DNA from: Ferrovibrio terrae
GTDB taxonomy: Bacteria; Pseudomonadota; Alphaproteobacteria; Ferrovibrionales; Ferrovibrionaceae
DNA: 64,000 nucleotides
Assembly: GCF_007197755.1 (NCBI RefSeq)
Contig: NZ_CP041636.1
Location: forward strand, 842,001-906,000
Direction of reading: 5' to 3'
The stretch's first letter is position 1; every line of letters starts with the position of its first letter. Of the stretch, positions 1 to 8,971 are shown one piece after another. Made by a program: the position numbers and the translations under genes. The notes beneath the pieces are model-generated. The model did not search any database, had not been told where the DNA came from, and saw nothing but the letters and a program-made list of their open reading frames with translations.

Positions 1-68
1 GCGCAGAGCGGCTGCCCGTCTGCAGTCAGCGCGTGGCGGAAATCGAGGTCGTCGTTGTCACTAGCCAT
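1..68 (-). CDS. 5' end of an unidentified gene running off the window
   Basis: An ATG on the minus strand at 68-66 opens a frame with no stop for the 22 codons before the window edge. The visible peptide starts MASDNDDLDF. It is divergent from the glutathione transferase gene at 179, a position often held by a regulator. Too little is visible to name a family. Confidence 0.4.
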   Translation of the reverse strand, partial: MASDNDDLDFRHALTADGQPLC

Positions 69-178
69 TTGGTAAGTATAGAGGGTTTGGGTGCCTGCTT
101 GCAAATTGATACTACATATGGCTTAAGCCTAGGGTCCGGCGCCCGCAATGGCCGGACAGTAACCGGAGGAATTCCCGC
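69..178. promoter_or_regulatory. Divergent intergenic region before the GST gene
   Basis: This AT-richer gap separates the partial minus-strand gene from the GST gene. It holds a loose dyad (AGTAT at 75-79, ATACT at 109-113) that could be a regulator site, which is inference. A good Shine-Dalgarno (GGAGGA, 165-170) sits 8 nt before the GST start at 179 and fixes that start. Confidence 0.35.
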
Positions 179-832
179 ATGGCCAATCTCGACTTCTATT
201 TCTCGCCTGGCGCCTGCTCGCTGGCGACCCATATCGCGCTGGAGGAAACCGGCGCCGCCTTCAATCCGAAGCCGACCTACACCCGCAAGGGCCAGACCCG
301 CACGCCGGAATACCTGGCGCTGAATCCGAAGGGCAAGGTTCCGGTGCTGGTGATCGATGGCAAGGTGCTGACCGAGAATACCGCGATCCTGACCTGGCTG
401 AACCGCACCTACCCGAATGCCAAGCTGCTGCCGGCCGGCGACGCGCTGAAGGAAGCCGAGGCGCTCGCCTTCGTCGCCTGGTGTGCCTCGGGTGTGCATC
501 CGGTGCTCGGCCGCTTCTTTGGCCCGCAGAATTTCACCGACCTGCCCGACAGCGCTGACAACGTGAAAACGCTGGCGACCAAGGCCAATGCCGCCAATTT
601 CGCAATCATCGAAAAGGCCCTGAGCGGCGGCAAGGACTGGCTGTTCGGCGACTGGTCGGTGGCCGACGGCTATATCTTCGTCTTCTTCAACTGGGCGACC
701 AAGCTCGGCCTCGATGTCTCGGCCTATCCGAACTATGCCAAGCATTTCGAGCGCATGCAGAAGCGTGCGGCGGTGCAGCGCGCCACGGCCCGCGAGGCCG
801 AGGCGCTGGCGGCCATGGACAAGGCAGCCTGA
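179..832 (+). CDS. Glutathione S-transferase family protein
   Basis: A 217-residue protein with the two-domain GST layout. The N-terminal thioredoxin fold runs to about residue 80 and contains SPGACSLA near the start, a Ser/Cys active-site stretch typical of bacterial beta-like GSTs, and the glutathione-binding TENTAI motif near residue 64. The rest is the helical domain. GSTs conjugate glutathione to electrophiles or act as reductases in the cytoplasm; the substrate cannot be read here. The start is set by GGAGGA 8 nt upstream. A DoxX gene follows after about 140 bp. Family is secure, specific function open. Confidence 0.9.
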   Translation: MANLDFYFSPGACSLATHIALEETGAAFNPKPTYTRKGQTRTPEYLALNPKGKVPVLVIDGKVLTENTAILTWLNRTYPNAKLLPAGDALKEAEALAFVAWCASGVHPVLGRFFGPQNFTDLPDSADNVKTLATKANAANFAIIEKALSGGKDWLFGDWSVADGYIFVFFNWATKLGLDVSAYPNYAKHFERMQKRAAVQRATAREAEALAAMDKAA

Positions 833-974
833 TCACGCGATTCGGATAACACGAAGGTGTTATCCGGATATCTGTAAGGATTGTTGGACCTTGGGGACGG
901 TGCGATAGACTTGCACCGTCCCATCCAACACAACGACAACAACACGATCCCATAAACTGAAGGACGCAACTCCC

Positions 975-1376
975 ATGGCTCTTGTAGAAAAATTCGGCCC
1001 GCTGCTCGGCCGCATCCTGATCGCCTACCTGTTCATTCCGGCCGGCATCAGCAAGATCACCGGCTTCGGCGGCACGGTCGGCTACATCGCTTCCAAGGGG
1101 CTGCCGATGCCGGAAGTCGGCGCCGTCATCGCCATCGTCGTCGAGACGCTGGTGGCCCTCGCCTTCCTGGTCGGCTTCAAGGCCCGCTATGCCGCATTGA
1201 TCCTCGCCGCCTTCACGCTGGGCGCCAGCATCTTCTTCCATAACTTCTGGGCCCTGCCGGAAGCGCAGGTGATGATGCAGAAGCTGATGTTCACCAAGAA
1301 CCTCGCCGTGATCGGCGGCCTGCTGGCCTTCGCCGCCTTCGGTGCCGGCCCGCTCAGCGTCGATAATCGCCGCTGA
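975..1376 (+). CDS. DoxX family membrane protein
   Basis: A 133-residue protein with about four hydrophobic helices and the DoxX-family opening (GRILIAYLFIPAGISKI, then a loop with GLPMPE). DoxX proteins are small inner-membrane proteins of mostly unknown function, some tied to redox or thiol homeostasis. The gene ends just before a strong terminator, so it closes its transcription unit. A second, unrelated DoxX gene lies in the bufferin operon at 18.8 kb. Confidence 0.88.
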   Translation: MALVEKFGPLLGRILIAYLFIPAGISKITGFGGTVGYIASKGLPMPEVGAVIAIVVETLVALAFLVGFKARYAALILAAFTLGASIFFHNFWALPEAQVMMQKLMFTKNLAVIGGLLAFAAFGAGPLSVDNRR

Positions 1377-1397
1377 TCTTTAGCGTCATCAAAGAAC

Positions 1398-1427
1398 GCC
1401 GCCGGTGTAAAAACCGGCGGCTTTTTT
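1398..1427 (+). terminator. Rho-independent terminator after doxX
   Basis: A perfect 9-bp stem (GCCGCCGGT, 1398-1406, with ACCGGCGGC, 1413-1421) has a 6-nt loop and is followed by six T residues. Confidence 0.88.
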
Positions 1428-1429
1428 GT

Positions 1430-2287
1430 TTACTGATCGGCGCGAATGGCCGACGCGATCTCGCGCAATGCCCGCGACAGCACCGGATCGCTGACGCGTG
1501 ACTGCAGCAGGATGGCGGTCTCGGGCAACTCCGGCAGGCGCTGCCTTTTCGTCCATTCCGTCATGCCCGGCAACCGCGCGCGGCGACCCAGCACGGCCAC
1601 ACCCAGTCCCGCCGCGACAGCCGCGGTGAGCGCGCCAACGCCGCCGCCGGTGAAACTCTCCGACCAGCGGATTTTCGCGCTGTCTAATGCTTTGATGGCG
1701 GATGCCCGCACGGTGCAGGGCGCAGCGAGCGCCAGCAGCGGCAGCGGCTCACCCGCACGCCATTCGAAACCGGGAGCCGCAAACCAGCCGAGCCGGTCGC
1801 GCAGCAGCAGCTCCGCGCCGCGCGGTGTTGTCTTGCCGACATGATGCAGGATCGCCGCGTCGATCTTTCCGGTGTCAAACGCCTCCGACAGATCGCGCGA
1901 CAGGCCGATGCGGACTTCAAGCCGCAGGCCGGGCAGCCGGCCGCGCAACTGCGCCAGCAGGCCGGGCAGCTGCGCCCCCACGGCCTGATCGCTGATGCCG
2001 AGCAGCAGAGGCCGCTGCGGCTTGGCCTCCAGCGCCGCCAAAGCTGCATCATGCGCCGCCAGCACATGCCGCGCTTCCGTCAGCAGGGCTGCGCCGTCGG
2101 GCGTCAACTGCACCAGACGCGGCGTGCGTTCCAGCAGTCGCCGGCCGAGCCGCGTCTCCAGCCGCTTCAGCCGCAGGCTGATCGCGGCCTGCGTGGCCTC
2201 CAGCGCCTCGGCGGCGCGGGTGAAACTGCGATACTCCGCCACCAGCACCAGGGCGCGTAGGGAGTCGATATCGAGGGCAGGCTGCAT
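1430..2287 (-). CDS. LysR family transcriptional regulator
   Basis: A 285-residue LysR-type regulator. The N-terminal winged HTH (residues about 5-62) contains SFTRAAEALEATQAAISLRL, and a periplasmic-binding-like effector domain follows (about 90-285). It is divergent from the tautomerase gene at 2406, and an 18-bp dyad in the gap (2294-2311) is a likely binding site, so control of the tautomerase and of itself is inferred. The effector is unknown. Confidence 0.92.
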   Translation of the reverse strand: MQPALDIDSLRALVLVAEYRSFTRAAEALEATQAAISLRLKRLETRLGRRLLERTPRLVQLTPDGAALLTEARHVLAAHDAALAALEAKPQRPLLLGISDQAVGAQLPGLLAQLRGRLPGLRLEVRIGLSRDLSEAFDTGKIDAAILHHVGKTTPRGAELLLRDRLGWFAAPGFEWRAGEPLPLLALAAPCTVRASAIKALDSAKIRWSESFTGGGVGALTAAVAAGLGVAVLGRRARLPGMTEWTKRQRLPELPETAILLQSRVSDPVLSRALREIASAIRADQ

Positions 2288-2293
2288 GATATG

Positions 2294-2311
2294 TATCAGT
2301 TATGACTGATA
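2294..2311. promoter_or_regulatory. Palindromic LysR operator candidate
   Basis: TATCAGT-TATG-ACTGATA is a perfect 7-bp inverted repeat with a 4-bp spacer. It contains the T-N11-A pattern typical of LysR boxes. It starts 7 bp upstream of the lysR start codon and about 95 bp before the tautomerase start. Confidence 0.55.
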
Positions 2312-2405
2312 TAAGAATAGATAGTATTCTGTAATGATCAAGCCCGGCCTATCTTTGGCTCCACGGACGCAATCGCGCGTCCCGCCAAGAAAAGGAGCGC
2401 CTCCC

Positions 2406-2819
2406 ATGCCGATCATCCAGGTGAAGTATTCCACCCCCAGCCAGACGTCCGGCCTCGTGAAGGAGATTGCCGCCGCCGCCAGCCGGCTCTCGGCGCAGCA
2501 TCTGCGCAAGAACCCTGAAGTGACTGCCGTGACCGTCGAGGCCGTGAATGCCGAAAACTGGTTCGCCGGCGGCGTTTCGCTGGCCGAGCAGCGCAAGGCC
2601 AGCTTCTTCCTCGACATCAAGATCGTGGATGGGACCAACACCAAGGACGAGAAGGCCGCCTTCATCGCCGCCGTGTTTGCCACGATGGGCGATCTGCTGG
2701 GCGACCTGCATCACGAAAGCTACGTCTATGTGCATGACGTTTCCGCCACGGCCTACGGCTTCGGCGGCCTGACCCAGGAGCGGCGCTACATCGCCGGCAA
2801 GCTGGGCGTTGCAGCGTAA
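2406..2819 (+). CDS. Tautomerase family protein
   Basis: A 137-residue protein starting MPIIQVKYS, so removal of Met leaves an N-terminal proline, the general base of 4-oxalocrotonate-type tautomerases. The start at 2406 is chosen because it exposes this proline and follows AGGAG at 2393-2397; a longer in-frame extension to 2334 would bury it. The length is about twice the 62-residue enzymes, as in fused or MIF-like members. It probably tautomerises a keto acid or aromatic breakdown product under the divergent LysR regulator; the substrate is unknown. Confidence 0.85.
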   Translation: MPIIQVKYSTPSQTSGLVKEIAAAASRLSAQHLRKNPEVTAVTVEAVNAENWFAGGVSLAEQRKASFFLDIKIVDGTNTKDEKAAFIAAVFATMGDLLGDLHHESYVYVHDVSATAYGFGGLTQERRYIAGKLGVAA

Positions 2820-2874
2820 TCTCTCCGCCTAATGAACAATGGTCGGCGCGGCATGAAACCTTCATGCTGCGGCG

Positions 2875-3372
2875 ATGCGCAGCCCGACCGTCACCGATGC
2901 CGCGCCTGACCCGGCCTTCGTCGCAAGCCTGCCGGGGACGGATTTCTCCGACGCCTTCACCGTGGTGGTGCCGCGCGGCGATCTGGATGCGCGCGCCGTC
3001 GCCGCCCTCGCCTTCAGCAGCCTGCCTGACTGGGCCGGCTGGCTGATGAAAATCCGCAATCTGGCGATGCGCCCCTTCGGCCTGAAGACCGACGAGATCA
3101 TGCAGGGCCTGCCGGTGCTGCAGGAAGGCCCGAGTGATGTGATCGTCGGCGTGAACGACGACCATCTGGATTTCCGCACCCAGTTCCGCACGGATACGAT
3201 CCGCCTCGGACCTGATGGCCCGAATCTGGGCATGGTCACCGTCACCACCATCGTGCGCACGCATAACCGGCTCGGCCGCATCTATCTCGCCGCCGCCATG
3301 CCGTTCCACAAGCTGGTGGTGCGCAGCCTGCTGACACGGGTGGCGACGAAACTTGTGGAATCCGCAACGTAA
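2875..3372 (+). CDS. DUF2867 domain protein, copy 1
   Basis: A 165-residue cytoplasmic protein of the DUF2867 type. Landmarks are DFSDAFTVVVPR near residue 25, an RNLAMRPFGLKT stretch, a DDHLDFRTQ stretch and the C-terminal IYLAAAMPFHKLVVRS. No catalytic motif is evident and the family has no settled function. The next gene is a clear paralogue in the same order, so the pair arose by tandem duplication. Confidence 0.82.
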   Translation: MRSPTVTDAAPDPAFVASLPGTDFSDAFTVVVPRGDLDARAVAALAFSSLPDWAGWLMKIRNLAMRPFGLKTDEIMQGLPVLQEGPSDVIVGVNDDHLDFRTQFRTDTIRLGPDGPNLGMVTVTTIVRTHNRLGRIYLAAAMPFHKLVVRSLLTRVATKLVESAT

Positions 3373-3425
3373 GCTGCGACAACCCGCCCCGCGACGGCCT
3401 GCCGATCCGGGCGCATACTGCCGCA

Positions 3426-3899
3426 ATGCAGACCGTGACCACCGTGCCCGCCGACCCGGCCTTCATCGCCAGCCTGCCCGGCTGCGATTTCGCCGATGCC
3501 TTCAGCGTGGTGGTGCCGCGCCGCGATCTGGATGCGCGCGAGGTCTCGGCCGACTTCTTCAGCACGCCGCCGGCCTGGGCCAGCGCCCTGCTGTCGATGC
3601 GCAATGCGATCATGGGCCGGCTCGGCTACAAGGCGCCAAAGATCCGCAAGGGGTTTCCGGTGCTACGTGAATCAGCCGATGAAGTGGTATCGGGACTGGA
3701 TGACGGGCATCTGGATTTTCGCGCCCTGATGCGTATCGTCCCTGAAGGAAATGGCAGCCGCATCACGCTGACCACGGCGGTGGCCACGCATAACTGGATC
3801 GGCCGCAGCTATCTGGCGCTGATCATGCCGTTCCACAAGCTGATCGTGCGCAGCATGGTGAAGCAGCTGGCAGAGAAGCTGGGCCAGGCTGGCACCTAG
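3426..3899 (+). CDS. DUF2867 domain protein, copy 2
   Basis: A 157-residue paralogue of the preceding gene. The shared landmarks keep their order: DFADAFSVVVPRRDLDAR, a basic RNAIMGRLGYKAPK stretch, DDGHLDFRA, THNWIGRSYL and IMPFHKLIVRSM. The two genes are 53 bp apart and probably cotranscribed. Its stop overlaps the stop of the convergent LysR gene by 4 bp. Function unknown. Confidence 0.82.
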   Translation: MQTVTTVPADPAFIASLPGCDFADAFSVVVPRRDLDAREVSADFFSTPPAWASALLSMRNAIMGRLGYKAPKIRKGFPVLRESADEVVSGLDDGHLDFRALMRIVPEGNGSRITLTTAVATHNWIGRSYLALIMPFHKLIVRSMVKQLAEKLGQAGT

Positions 3900-4792
3900 A
3901 CCGCGTCCTTCACTTCTTCGACCAGCCATTCGCGCATCGCCTTGATGCGCGGCGCGTCGCCCATATGGTCGAGGCAGACGAACCAGTAGGCATTGGTGAG
4001 CGGCAGCGGCGTGTCGAACAGCGGCACCAGACGGCCGCCGGCGATTTCCTCGGCCACCATCGCCGGGTCCATCACTGCTATGCCCATGCCCTGAACCGCC
4101 GCCTGGATCGCGTAAGACCGCGTTTCGAACATCTGGCCGACGACAGGATCGATATCGGTCTGGCCGGCGGCCTTCAGCCAGACGCGCCAGTCCTCGCGGC
4201 GGTTCTGGCTGTGCAACAGCTTCTGGCCTTTCAGATCGGTCGGCTTTTTGATCGTGTCCTTGAATTTCGGATGCGCCACTGGCACCAGCGCTTCGGCAAA
4301 CAGCCGCGTCGCATTCAGCCCGGGCCAGTCGCCGTCGCCGTAGCGGATCGCGCAGTCGATGCCTTCGCGCTCCAGGTCGGCCGGTTTCAGCGACGTGGTG
4401 ATCCGCACCTCGATATCGGGATAGGCTTCCTGGAACCTCGGGAGCCGCGGGATGAACCAGCGCATCGCAAAGGTGGAAAGCATGGAAAGGGTCAGCGTGC
4501 CTTCGCCGCGCCGGGCCTCCAGCTTGGAAAGCGCGCTGGCCAGGTGATCGAAGCCCTCCTGCACGTCCGGCAAGATCAGCTGGCCCTCGGTCGACAGGAC
4601 CAGGCCTTTCCGGGTGCGGTGGAACAGCGGCACCCCTAGCAGCTCCTCGAGCTGGCGGATCTGGTGGCTGATGGCCGACAGCGTCACCGAGAGTTCCTCG
4701 GCGGCGGCGGTGAAATTGAGATGCCGTCCGGCGGCCTCGAAGGCTTTCAGGGCGTTCAGAGGCAGCAGGCGGCGGCTGGGCAGGTGGGCCAT
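3896..4792 (-). CDS. LysR family regulator, GcvA-like
   Basis: A 298-residue regulator beginning MAHLPSRRLLPLNALKAF. The HTH (residues about 8-65: FEAAGRHLNFTAAAEELSVT, then SAISHQIRQLE) is characteristic of the GcvA/AmpR branch. The C-terminal half is the substrate-binding fold. In-frame sequence continues to 4873, but 4792 matches the family's usual N-terminus. It is divergent from leuC with about 150 bp between, so a role in leucine synthesis is possible; GcvA-type proteins often act elsewhere, and I see no clear operator. Confidence 0.88.
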   Translation of the reverse strand: MAHLPSRRLLPLNALKAFEAAGRHLNFTAAAEELSVTLSAISHQIRQLEELLGVPLFHRTRKGLVLSTEGQLILPDVQEGFDHLASALSKLEARRGEGTLTLSMLSTFAMRWFIPRLPRFQEAYPDIEVRITTSLKPADLEREGIDCAIRYGDGDWPGLNATRLFAEALVPVAHPKFKDTIKKPTDLKGQKLLHSQNRREDWRVWLKAAGQTDIDPVVGQMFETRSYAIQAAVQGMGIAVMDPAMVAEEIAGGRLVPLFDTPLPLTNAYWFVCLDHMGDAPRIKAMREWLVEEVKDAV

Positions 4793-4939
4793 GGGAAAAT
4801 CTTTTAAGCCGGAGAGGAATTTAAATCCAGCAATCCCCACTGGACGGGGAGGCCCCGCTGGGCTTGAATCCACCGCCCAAAACGAGGCGGTAACGCCCCT
4901 TCACTCGCAATAATAGTACTCACGAACGGACCAGCAGCC

Positions 4940-6349
4940 ATGACCGCGCCCCGCACCCTGTACGACAAGATCTGGGACAGCCACCTCGTCGATATCGATG
5001 CCGACGGCAATGGCCTGCTCTACATCGACCTGCATCTGGTCCATGAAGTGACCTCGCCGCAGGCCTTTGCCGGCCTGAAGGCCGCCGGCCGCAAGGTGCG
5101 CCGCCCGGACCGTACCGTGGCCGTGCCCGACCATAACGTGCCGACCACCCCGGACCGCGCCCAGTTCGTGTTCGAAGATGAGGAAGCCCGCATCCAGGTC
5201 GAGACGCTCGACCGCAACGCCCGCGAATATGGCGTCAACTACTACCCGATGAACGACGTCAACCAGGGCATCGTGCATATCGTCGGCCCCGAGCAGGGCT
5301 ATACCCAACCCGGCATGACCATCGTCTGCGGCGACAGCCATACCTCGACGCATGGCGCCTTCGGCAGCCTGGCCTTCGGTATCGGCACCTCGGAAGTCGA
5401 GCATGTGCTGGCCACCCAGACCCTGCCGCAGCGCAAGGCGAAGAACATGAAGATCAACATCGACGGCCAGCTCGGCCCCGGTGTGACCGCCAAGGACATC
5501 ATCCTCGCCATCATCGGCAAGATCGGCACCGCCGGCGGCACCGGCTATGTGATGGAATATACCGGCAGCGCCATCCGCGCCCTGTCGATGGAAGGCCGCA
5601 TGACGGTCTGCAACATGTCGATCGAGGCCGGCGCCCGCGCCGGACTTATAGCTCCCGATGAGAAAACCTTCGAATATGTGAAGGGCAAGCCGCATGCGCC
5701 GAAAGGCGCCGCCTTCGAGCAGGCGCTGGCCTGGTGGAAGACGCTGCCGACCGATGACGGCGCGCATTACGACACGGTTGTCGAGCTGAAGGCCGAGGAT
5801 ATCGCGCCGCATATCACCTGGGGCACCAGCCCGCAGGATGTGGCGCCGATCACCGGCATCGTGCCGAATCCGGCCGATGTGAAGGACGAGCAGAAGCGCA
5901 TTTCCCTGGAGCGCGCCCTGAAATACATGGGACTCAAGGCCGGCGAGAAGCTCGACACCGTGCCGGTGCAGCGCGTCTTCATCGGCTCCTGCACCAATGG
6001 CCGCATCGAAGACCTGCGCGCCGCAGCCGTGATCGCCAAGGGCCGCAAGGTGGCCGCCGGCGTGCAGGCCATGGTCGTTCCTGGCTCCGGGCTGGTGAAG
6101 AACCAGGCCGAAGAGGAAGGCCTCGACAAGATCTTTGTCGACGCCGGTTTTGAGTGGCGCGAGCCCGGCTGCTCGATGTGCCTGGCGATGAATGCCGACA
6201 AGCTGAAGCCGGAAGAACGTTGCGCCAGCACGTCGAACCGCAACTTCGAAGGCCGCCAGGGCGCGCGCGGCCGCACCCATCTGATGAGCCCGGCCATGGC
6301 CGCAGCCGCCGCGATTGCCGGCACGCTGACCGACGTGCGCAAGATTTAA
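4940..6349 (+). CDS. leuC: 3-isopropylmalate dehydratase large subunit
   Basis: Isomerises 2-isopropylmalate to 3-isopropylmalate in leucine synthesis, together with LeuD. It is a 469-residue aconitase-fold protein. The three [4Fe-4S] cysteines are visible at about residues 351 (GSCTNGR), 411 and 414 (CSMC). The active-site stretch [13 protein letters not shown] is intact, as is the C-terminal [10 protein letters not shown]. leuD begins 16 bp downstream and leuB follows, so the three form one pathway cluster. Length is normal. Confidence 0.98.
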   Translation: MTAPRTLYDKIWDSHLVDIDADGNGLLYIDLHLVHEVTSPQAFAGLKAAGRKVRRPDRTVAVPDHNVPTTPDRAQFVFEDEEARIQVETLDRNAREYGVNYYPMNDVNQGIVHIVGPEQGYTQPGMTIVCGDSHTSTHGAFGSLAFGIGTSEVEHVLATQTLPQRKAKNMKINIDGQLGPGVTAKDIILAIIGKIGTAGGTGYVMEYTGSAIRALSMEGRMTVCNMSIEAGARAGLIAPDEKTFEYVKGKPHAPKGAAFEQALAWWKTLPTDDGAHYDTVVELKAEDIAPHITWGTSPQDVAPITGIVPNPADVKDEQKRISLERALKYMGLKAGEKLDTVPVQRVFIGSCTNGRIEDLRAAAVIAKGRKVAAGVQAMVVPGSGLVKNQAEEEGLDKIFVDAGFEWREPGCSMCLAMNADKLKPEERCASTSNRNFEGRQGARGRTHLMSPAMAAAAAIAGTLTDVRKI

Positions 6350-6365
6350 GGGCAGGAGAGACACA

Positions 6366-6989
6366 ATGGACAAGTTCACGACGCTGACGGCTGTCGCCGC
6401 CCCGCTGCCGATGATCAATGTCGATACCGACATGATCATCCCCAAGCAGTTCCTGAAAACCGTGGAGCGCACCGGGCTGGCCAAGGGCCTGTTTTTTGAG
6501 TTGCGCGAGACGCCCGACGGCAAGCCGGTGCCCGACTTCTTCATGAACCAGCCGCAATACAAGAATGCGCAGATCCTGGTGGCCGGCGACAATTTCGGCT
6601 GCGGCTCGTCGCGCGAACATGCGCCCTGGGCTTTGCTGGATCAGGGCATCCGCTGCGTGATCTCGACCAGCTTCGCCGACATCTTCTACAACAACTGCTT
6701 CCAGAACGGCATCCTGCCGATCAAGCTGCCGCAGGCCGATGTCGACAAGCTGATGGACGACGCCAAGCAGGGCCAGAATGCCCGCTTCACCGTCGATCTG
6801 GCCAAGCAGGAAATCACCCGCCCCGATGGTGAAGTGATCAAATTCGACCTGGATGCGCACAAGAAGCACTGCCTGCTGAACGGCCTGGATGCCATCGGCC
6901 TGACGCTGGAGAAGAAGTCGAAGATCGACGGCTACGAAACCAGGCAGCACGGCACCCAGCCCTGGCTCTATGCCCAGGCGGGGCGATAA
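6366..6989 (+). CDS. leuD: 3-isopropylmalate dehydratase small subunit
   Basis: The 207-residue swivel-domain partner of LeuC, which closes the active site of isopropylmalate isomerase. Family landmarks are [13 protein letters not shown] near the N-terminus and [17 protein letters not shown] near residue 78. It is expressed with leuC (16-bp gap). The 107-bp gap to leuB contains a dispersed palindromic repeat, which may affect readthrough or mRNA processing. Confidence 0.97.
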   Translation: MDKFTTLTAVAAPLPMINVDTDMIIPKQFLKTVERTGLAKGLFFELRETPDGKPVPDFFMNQPQYKNAQILVAGDNFGCGSSREHAPWALLDQGIRCVISTSFADIFYNNCFQNGILPIKLPQADVDKLMDDAKQGQNARFTVDLAKQEITRPDGEVIKFDLDAHKKHCLLNGLDAIGLTLEKKSKIDGYETRQHGTQPWLYAQAGR

Positions 6990-7005
6990 CAGCATTTTTT
7001 CTTTG

Positions 7006-7071
7006 TCATCCCCGCGAAAGCGGGGATCCCATTTTTAAATGGGACCCCGGGTCAAGCCCGGGGTGACGGCA
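7006..7071. repeat. Dispersed compound palindromic repeat, copy 1
   Basis: The element begins GTCATCCCC and ends GGGGTGAC, so its ends are inverted. Inside are three hairpins: CCCCGC-gaaa-GCGGGG, CCCATTT against AAATGGG, and CCCCGGG-tcaag-CCCGGGG. It lies between leuD and leuB. Four related copies occur at 13.1, 52.2, 54.8 and 55.9 kb. It resembles the small palindromic elements common in alphaproteobacterial intergenic DNA. Confidence 0.8.
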
Positions 7072-7096
7072 ACTAGAGACACAGAGGACTGAAAGA

Positions 7097-8209
7097 ATGG
7101 CTTCCAACCGTACGATGCTGATGCTACCGGGCGATGGCATTGGCCCCGAAGTGATGGGCGAAGTGCGCCGCGTCATCGACTGGATGGACAAGCGCCGCCA
7201 TGTCTCCTTCGACGTGAAGGAAGACCTGGTCGGCGGCTCGGCCTTCGACAAGCACGGCACGCCGCTAGCCGACAAGACGATGCAGGACGCACTGGATTGC
7301 GGCGTGGTGCTGCTCGGTGCCGTCGGCGGCCCGAAATGGGACAACCTGCCATTCGACAAGAAGCCGGAGCGCGGCCTGCTGCGCCTGCGCAAGGAAATGC
7401 AGCTGTTCGCCAACCTGCGCCCGGCCAAGTGCTTCGACGCGCTGGTGGAGGCCAGCAGCCTCAAGCCCGAAATCGTGCGTGGCCTGGATATCATGATCGT
7501 GCGCGAACTGACCGGCGGCGTCTACTTCGGCGAGCCGCGCGGCATCAGCGACATCGGCAACGGCGAGCGCCGTGGCGTCAATACGCAGGTCTACACCACC
7601 AGCGAAATCCGTCGTGTCGCTGCCGTGGCGTTTGAGCTGGCGCAGAAGCGCGGCAACAAGGTCACCTCTCTGGAAAAGGCCAATGTGATGGAATCCGGCG
7701 TGCTGTGGCGCGAGGAAGTCACCAAGCTGCACCAGGAAAAGTACAAGGACGTGCAGCTCGAGCATATGTATGCCGATAACGGTGCCATGCAGCTGGTGCG
7801 CGCGCCCAAACAGTTCGACGTGATGGTGACCGACAACCTGTTCGGCGACATCCTGTCGGATGCGGCCGCCATGCTGACCGGCTCGCTCGGCATGCTGCCG
7901 TCAGCCTCGCTCGGCGCGGCCGACCCGGCGACGGGCCGCCGCATGGCGCTGTTCGAGCCCGTACACGGCTCGGCCCCGGACATTTCGGGCAAGGGGATTG
8001 CAAACCCGCTCGCCACCATCCAGAGCTTCTCGATGGCCCTGCGCTATGCCTACGATCTCGGCGCCGATGCTGACCTGATCGACCAGGCGGCTGAAAACGT
8101 GCTGAAGAGCGGCGTGCGCACCGCCGATCTCGGCGGCGGATCTGCCAAGGTCGGCACCACCGGCATGGGCGACGCGCTGCTCAAGGAACTCGACAAGCTG
8201 GCTGCGTAA
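7097..8209 (+). CDS. leuB: 3-isopropylmalate dehydrogenase
   Basis: Oxidises and decarboxylates 3-isopropylmalate with NAD+ to give 2-oxoisocaproate. It is a 370-residue beta-decarboxylating dehydrogenase. Visible motifs are [11 protein letters not shown] at the N-terminus, the substrate loop [25 protein letters not shown], the metal-binding [12 protein letters not shown], and [23 protein letters not shown] lies 9 nt before the start. It completes the leuCDB cluster and is followed by a strong terminator. Confidence 0.98.
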   Translation: MASNRTMLMLPGDGIGPEVMGEVRRVIDWMDKRRHVSFDVKEDLVGGSAFDKHGTPLADKTMQDALDCGVVLLGAVGGPKWDNLPFDKKPERGLLRLRKEMQLFANLRPAKCFDALVEASSLKPEIVRGLDIMIVRELTGGVYFGEPRGISDIGNGERRGVNTQVYTTSEIRRVAAVAFELAQKRGNKVTSLEKANVMESGVLWREEVTKLHQEKYKDVQLEHMYADNGAMQLVRAPKQFDVMVTDNLFGDILSDAAAMLTGSLGMLPSASLGAADPATGRRMALFEPVHGSAPDISGKGIANPLATIQSFSMALRYAYDLGADADLIDQAAENVLKSGVRTADLGGGSAKVGTTGMGDALLKELDKLAA

Positions 8210-8234
8210 GCCGCCTGTCATAAAGGACGACGAA

Positions 8235-8261
8235 AGGCCGGGATGTTCTCCCGGCCTTTTT
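8235..8261 (+). terminator. Rho-independent terminator after leuB
   Basis: AGGCCGGGA (8235-8243) pairs perfectly with TCCCGGCCT (8249-8257) around a 5-nt loop, and a T tract follows. Confidence 0.88.
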
Positions 8262-8332
8262 CATTTGTGCCGTTTCAGGCTTGCATGACGGCAGGGCATT
8301 GGCGACTGTTGGGCGCCAGCGGAGGGAAAGAC

Positions 8333-8971
8333 ATGCTGAAACTGATCGGTCGCAACCTGTCGCCCTATTCGCGCCGCGTCGCCGTGGCGATGACCCTGCT
8401 GGATGTGCCGCACAGCCGCGAATATCTCTCGGTCACCGCCGATCCCGATCGCGGGCTGGAACTCAATCCGGTCGGCCGCGTGCCGGTGCTGGAACTCGAA
8501 GACGGCGAACGCCTGATCGAATCCGCCGCCATTCTGGATTACCTGATGGAACTGGTCGGGCCGGCGAAAAGCCTGATCCCGCCGCATGGCCGGTCGCGGC
8601 GCGACTGCATCCAGCTGATGGCAATCGGCAGCGGCGTGCTGGATAAATCGGTCAACGCCATCTACGAAGTGCGCCGTCGCCCGGCCGAGAAGGTGCACGA
8701 GCCCTGGCGCCAGCATCTGCTGCGCCAGGCTGCCGGCGGCCTTGCCGCGCTGGACGCGCGCGCGGCCAAGTCTCACTCCCAGAACGACAGGGCCTGGCTG
8801 CTCGGTGAACAGATCGGCATGGCGGATATCACAGCGGCCGTGACCGTCAGCTTCCTGCGCGTCATGGTGCCGGAACTGGTAACGGATGGTTTATATCCTG
8901 CGCTCTATGCTCTGACGGAACGGGCCGAGGCCCTGCCGGCCTTCCAGGCCCATCCGCTGGAGAAACCGTGA
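8333..8971 (+). CDS. Glutathione S-transferase family protein
   Basis: A 212-residue GST. The N-terminal domain has the NLSPYSRRVAVAM active-site region, the cis-Pro GRVPVLEL and the glutathione-binding ESAAILDYLM. The helical C-terminal domain ends near residue 205. The start at 8333 (MLKLIGRN) follows GGAGG; the longer in-frame extension runs back into the leuB terminator and is rejected. Its stop overlaps the GTG start of the next gene (GTGA), so the two are translationally coupled. Substrate unknown. Confidence 0.87.
   Translation: MLKLIGRNLSPYSRRVAVAMTLLDVPHSREYLSVTADPDRGLELNPVGRVPVLELEDGERLIESAAILDYLMELVGPAKSLIPPHGRSRRDCIQLMAIGSGVLDKSVNAIYEVRRRPAEKVHEPWRQHLLRQAAGGLAALDARAAKSHSQNDRAWLLGEQIGMADITAAVTVSFLRVMVPELVTDGLYPALYALTERAEALPAFQAHPLEKP

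Noticed and set aside
26-745. A 239-residue minus-strand open frame
   Set aside because: It is antisense to the clear GST gene, has shadow composition (Gly/Arg/Gln-rich) and no family resemblance.
975-1376. Part of the bufferin system because it encodes DoxX
   Set aside because: It is 15 kb away, has no ECF-type promoter that I can see, and ends its own unit.
4901-6592. A 563-residue minus-strand frame opposite leuC
   Set aside because: High-GC antisense shadow of leuC/leuD with His/Gly/Ala-rich composition. The plus-strand genes are unmistakable.
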